Part shown: positions 15,393-18,097 of the stretch, in pieces | How the letters are laid out: each line of letters starts with the position of its first letter | How positions within the stretch are numbered: position 1 is the stretch's first letter | Origin: Oscillospiraceae bacterium | GTDB lineage: Bacteria; Bacillota; Clostridia; Saccharofermentanales; Saccharofermentanaceae | Direction of reading: 5' to 3' | NCBI GenBank assembly: GCA_902767145.1 | Contig: CACXGG010000150.1 | Location: 1 to 18,097 of the forward strand | Length of the DNA: 18,097 bases | The notes under the pieces: generated by a model | What the model saw: only the letters and a program-made list of their open reading frames with translations | Database searches by the model: none | What the model was told of the DNA's origin: nothing | Made by a program: the position numbers and the translations under genes

Positions 15393-15424
15393 ATTTTACA
15401 ATAAAAAGTACTTAAATGGTACAA
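15393..15424 (-). promoter_or_regulatory. Predicted promoter of the HAD gene (possibly leaderless)
   Basis: Minus strand TTGTAC (15424-15419) and TAAAAT (15398-15393) with a long 20-base spacer; the bases before TAAAAT include TG. Seven bases separate the -10 from ATG 15385, the spacing of leaderless transcripts. It is superimposed on the manC promoter. Confidence 0.35.
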
Positions 15425-15425
15425 T
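15395..15425 (+). promoter_or_regulatory. Predicted promoter of manC
   Basis: TTTACA (15395-15400, five of six consensus), a 19-base spacer and TACAAT (15420-15425) preceded by TGG, an extended -10. The predicted start near 15432 leaves a leader of about 26 bases with GGGGGA (15448-15453), the geometry seen at pgm and gmd. The -35 overlaps the -10 of the opposing HAD promoter and vice versa. Confidence 0.5.
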
Positions 15426-15457
15426 ATGAGGAAGAACGATCAATGACGGGGGAAGTT

Positions 15458-16540
15458 ATGAAGAAGACGGCAGTTATTATGGCAGGCGGCGGCGGAACCA
15501 GATTCTGGCCCGTATCCAGGATGACCACACCTAAGCAGCTGGCAAAGCTCACAGGCGATGATGTAATGATCAATGAGACCATCAAGCATTTCGACCACAT
15601 CATCTCCAGGGAAGATACATTTATCGTAACTAACGAGAAGCAGGCTGAGCTCATGAGCAACATCCTCTTCGAGGAAGTGGACAGATCCCATATCCTCATC
15701 GAGCCGGTGCAGATGAATACTGCCCCCTGTATCCTCTATGCCGCCCTCACCATGAAAAAGCTCTATGGTGACGCCGTTATGGCAGTCCTTCCCTCCGACC
15801 ACTATATCGGGGATATAAGAGAATATGAGAGAGTCCTGAAGCTGGCCATGGATACGGCTGAGGAGACAGATAAGATAGTTACCATCGGTATACGCCCTTC
15901 CTTCCCCTCCACGGGTTACGGCTATATCAGGTTCTCAAGAGATCCCATCGCTTCGGGATCCGAAGTATATAACCTCAGAAGGTTCGTTGAAAAGCCCGGC
16001 CTTTCCATCGCCAGGGAATATGTGGACTCCGGAAGATATCTCTGGAACTCCGGAATGTTCATCTGGAAGGCTTCAGTCATCCTTGACTGCTTTAAGAGAT
16101 ACCTTCCCGACATGTATGAGAAGATGGAGGCAGTCTACGACAGACTGGAAACACCTGACGAGAAGGCAGCCATCGCAGAAGTATATCCCACTCTTGAAAA
16201 GGTATCCGTCGACTACGGCATCATGGAAAAGGCAGAGGGAGTCCTCTGTATCCCCGCCGAGTTCGGATGGAACGATGTGGGTTCCTGGGATGCCCTGGAT
16301 AAGGTGTTCAAGACAGACAGCAAGGGCAATGTCATCGTAGGAAAGACAGAGCTCATCGACTGCAGCAACAACGTATTCTTCGATAAGTCGGGCGACCGCC
16401 TTATCACCGCCATCGGCATAAAGGACACTGTGGTCGTACAGACTGATGATGCCATCATGGTATGTTCAAAGGACTGCGTCCAGGACGTAAAGCTCATGGT
16501 GGACAGGCTCAAGGCCACGGGAAGAGAGGACCTTCTCTGA
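15458..16540 (+). CDS. manC: Mannose-1-phosphate guanylyltransferase
   Basis: 360 residues, the single-domain form; the C-terminal phosphomannose isomerase domain of the roughly 480-residue bifunctional enzymes is absent. It makes GDP-mannose from GTP and mannose-1-phosphate, feeding Gmd. The N-terminal nucleotide-binding motif is AGGGGTRFWPVSR, followed by TPKQLAKL. Further family signatures are LPSDHYI, RFVEKPG, WNSGMFIW and WNDVGSWDAL. ATG 15458 gives the canonical KKTAVIMAGG opening and has GGGGGA at 15448-15453. An in-frame ATG at 15443 with GAGGAAG (15428-15434) is possible, but that site would fall at the predicted transcription start. A GT4 gene begins four bases after the stop. Confidence 0.93.
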   Translation: MKKTAVIMAGGGGTRFWPVSRMTTPKQLAKLTGDDVMINETIKHFDHIISREDTFIVTNEKQAELMSNILFEEVDRSHILIEPVQMNTAPCILYAALTMKKLYGDAVMAVLPSDHYIGDIREYERVLKLAMDTAEETDKIVTIGIRPSFPSTGYGYIRFSRDPIASGSEVYNLRRFVEKPGLSIAREYVDSGRYLWNSGMFIWKASVILDCFKRYLPDMYEKMEAVYDRLETPDEKAAIAEVYPTLEKVSVDYGIMEKAEGVLCIPAEFGWNDVGSWDALDKVFKTDSKGNVIVGKTELIDCSNNVFFDKSGDRLITAIGIKDTVVVQTDDAIMVCSKDCVQDVKLMVDRLKATGREDLL

Positions 16541-16544
16541 TCCC

Positions 16545-17693
16545 ATGCGCATAGCCATCGATCTGACAGCTACCCCCAAGAGCAAAACGGGTATCGGAAG
16601 ATATATGCTGGGGCTCCTCAAGGGCCTTCAGGAGACTGACGACACAAACGAGTATTTCCTTTTCGCCCACGATGACGACCTGGACGGCTTCGGCATCTAT
16701 AAGGACAATTTCCATATGGTCCCCGTAAAGAGTTCCCTTCTGAGGAAGACATACCTCAGGATCTTATGGGAGCAGCTTGTATTTCCCTTCAGGCTCAGAA
16801 AGCTGGGGGCGGACCTTCTTCACTGTCCCAACTACACCATGCCCTATACCCTGAGGCTCATATCTCCAAAGACAGCGGTGCAGGGGACTTTCCATGACAT
16901 GACTTATTTTATCCATCCGGAGTATCTCATCGGATGGAAGTGCAGGATGTTCAGGGGTTACATAAAGGAGACGGCAAAGAGGGCCGATAAGATCCTTACC
17001 ATCTCCGAGAACTCTAAAAAGGACATCCCACAGTTCTGCAGACCGAAAAATCCTGATATCGCAGTTACATATATGGGGGTCAAGGAGGCGTTCTTTGACT
17101 CTGAGCCCGCCGCGGACGAAGTCCTTTCAAAGTACGGTATAGACGGGGACTACATGCTCTATGTGGGCACCCTGGAGCCGAGAAAGAACGTTCCCGGGCT
17201 TATCAGGGGCTACAGGGAACTTCCCCATGAGATAAAGGACAGATATAAGCTTGTCATCACCGGCAAGAAGGGCTGGTATTATGACGAGATCTTCGATCTT
17301 GTATCCTCAGATGAGGACCTTAAGAAGAGAGTCATCTTCACGGGGTTTGTGGACGATGAGGATATGATGCCCATCATGAAGAGGGCCAAGGTCTTCGCAT
17401 ATATATCCTTCTACGAGGGCTTCGGCATCCCGGTCATCGAGGGAATGGCCAGCTCCGTACCCACGGTAACATCCTACGGTTCATCTCTGGAGGAAGTGGC
17501 AAAGGACTGCTGCTATCTCTGTGACCCCAAGGATACAAAGAGTATCGCAAAGGCCCTTCAGGACGCTTCCGAAAACAGAAATGACACCATAGAAAAAGGC
17601 CTTGCCAGGGCAAGAGAGTTCTCATGGAGAAACTGCGCCGAGGCGACATTAAAGTCCTATGAGGATGCGGTGAAGTTCAAAAAGAAAGCTTAA
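16545..17693 (+). CDS. GT4-family glycosyltransferase
   Basis: 382 residues, GT-B fold. N-terminal MRIAIDLTATPKSKTGIGRY is typical of GT4 mannosyl-/rhamnosyltransferases; the middle has FHDMTYFIHPEY. The donor-binding half has MLYVGTLEPRKN, FTGFVDDEDM and the E-x7-E motif EGFGIPVIE (E291 and E299). Pairing with manC four bases upstream suggests use of GDP-mannose or a derivative. The nearest Shine-Dalgarno-like site, AGAGGA (16525-16530), is 14 bases from the ATG, longer than usual, so coupling to manC translation is likely. It is closest to the GT4 at 6299. Its stop TAA (17691-17693) overlaps the convergent GT2 stop within TTAA. Confidence 0.9.
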   Translation: MRIAIDLTATPKSKTGIGRYMLGLLKGLQETDDTNEYFLFAHDDDLDGFGIYKDNFHMVPVKSSLLRKTYLRILWEQLVFPFRLRKLGADLLHCPNYTMPYTLRLISPKTAVQGTFHDMTYFIHPEYLIGWKCRMFRGYIKETAKRADKILTISENSKKDIPQFCRPKNPDIAVTYMGVKEAFFDSEPAADEVLSKYGIDGDYMLYVGTLEPRKNVPGLIRGYRELPHEIKDRYKLVITGKKGWYYDEIFDLVSSDEDLKKRVIFTGFVDDEDMMPIMKRAKVFAYISFYEGFGIPVIEGMASSVPTVTSYGSSLEEVAKDCCYLCDPKDTKSIAKALQDASENRNDTIEKGLARAREFSWRNCAEATLKSYEDAVKFKKKA

Positions 17694-18097
17694 TGGAGCT
17701 TTTTATAGATCTTTTTTCTCAAAGCATTTGGAAGTATGCATACCAGGGCGTGGGGCAGGGCTCCCGTCATATAGTCACCCATGGTGGTCCACTTTTTCCT
17801 GCGGAGCATCCTGTGGAACCGCAGCATATCCCCTGCGTAGGAAAAGCCGCCCCTTCTTAAGTAGGTATTATCATCCACCCTCATATAAACAAGGGTATCG
17901 GGAAGGTTCCTGCCGATGGATCCTCTCATGAGCATCCTTATCCAGAGGGAGTAGTCCTCGAAAAGAGGATACTCGCCGTTATAGCCGCCGGCCTCCAGGA
18001 CAGAACTCTTTCTCATCATGATGGCGGGGTGGTTAAAGGGATTTCTCTTTTTGGAAAAAGCCAGGATCTCCTCATGTTCAGAGGGGAGCCTTCTGGC
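17690..18097 (-). CDS. GT2-family glycosyltransferase, C-terminal part (5' end outside window)
   Basis: The frame is open from the right edge of the window to a TAA at 17692-17690, giving the last 135 residues. The visible part carries the acceptor-side GT-A pattern of WcaA/EpsE-like GT2 enzymes: KRNPFNHPAIMMRKSSVLEA, then GGYNGEYPLFEDYSLWIRML, where the ED-x-x-LW motif holds the likely catalytic acid, and a late NLPDTLVYMRVDDN. The C-terminus is basic (RKKIYKKLH) with no clear membrane anchor. The N-terminal nucleotide-binding half with its D-x-D is not in the window. It probably adds a sugar to the same or a neighbouring surface glycan; donor and acceptor are unknown. An internal ATG at 18019 is not the start. 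Confidence 0.9.
   Translation of the reverse strand, partial: ARRLPSEHEEILAFSKKRNPFNHPAIMMRKSSVLEAGGYNGEYPLFEDYSLWIRMLMRGSIGRNLPDTLVYMRVDDNTYLRRGGFSYAGDMLRFHRMLRRKKWTTMGDYMTGALPHALVCILPNALRKKIYKKLH

Noticed and set aside
15416..15457. Upstream in-frame starts of manC at 15416 and 15443
   Set aside because: The 15416 ATG overlaps the -10 element. The 15443 ATG has a fair ribosome site, but that would fall at the predicted transcript start, and 15458 matches the family N-terminus. The 15443 choice is not fully excluded.
1..18097. CRISPR arrays, tRNA or rRNA genes, insertion sequences, long repeats
   Set aside because: No regularly spaced repeats, transposase-like frames, terminal inverted repeats or RNA-gene signatures were seen by reading both strands; similarity among the GT4 genes is ordinary paralogy.

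Overview
This 18 kb window looks like chromosomal surface-glycan DNA from a Gram-positive Clostridia-type bacterium (Bacillota). The evidence is strong AGG/GGAGG-type ribosome binding sites, heavy use of AGG/AGA, ATC and GGA codons at roughly even GC, a YfhO-family membrane protein, and Clostridia-style small polysaccharide-cluster proteins. The exact genus cannot be read from the sequence. I see no rRNA, tRNA, CRISPR array, insertion sequence or phage gene. Coding density is very high: the longest gaps are about 110 bases (1485-1593), 70 bases (15386-15457) and 50 bases (4453-4501 and 7475-7523), and all four contain promoter-like sequence.

Layout. (a) 1-4452: the C-terminal end of a polytopic membrane protein (+), a GtrB/CsbB-type polyprenyl-phosphate glycosyltransferase (-), and divergent from it a large YfhO-family protein (+). 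The last two probably form a lipid-linked sugar donor and acceptor-transferase pair for glycosylation outside the membrane. (b) 4502-7474: a phosphohexomutase and a GT4 glycosyltransferase. (c) 7524-14583: a tightly packed eight-gene operon with gmd and rmd (GDP-D-rhamnose synthesis), an ABC-2 exporter of Wzm/Wzt type with the extended Wzt C-terminal domain, two small uncharacterised proteins that share a C-terminal module, and two GT4 glycosyltransferases. (d) 14576-15385 (-): a Cof-type HAD phosphatase. (e) 15458-17693 (+): manC and another GT4 glycosyltransferase. (f) 17690-18097 (-): the C-terminal end of a GT2 glycosyltransferase running off the window.

How they work together. The mutase could supply mannose-1-phosphate (or glucose-1-phosphate), ManC makes GDP-mannose, Gmd makes GDP-4-keto-6-deoxymannose, and Rmd reduces it to GDP-D-rhamnose. 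The cytoplasmic GT4 enzymes would build a chain on a lipid carrier and Wzm/Wzt would export it. The gene set parallels the Pseudomonas A-band (D-rhamnan) locus, but here in an apparently Gram-positive organism.

Most unusual points: the tandem pair of stand-alone 'P-x-V-x-x-Q-N-x-x-N plus coiled coil' proteins (11534-12320) between exporter and glycosyltransferases; all three tail-to-tail gene junctions overlap through palindromic shared stop codons; two divergent promoter regions are arranged as mirror images; and two starts look leaderless (a 15-codon leader ORF coupled to yfhO, and the HAD gene).
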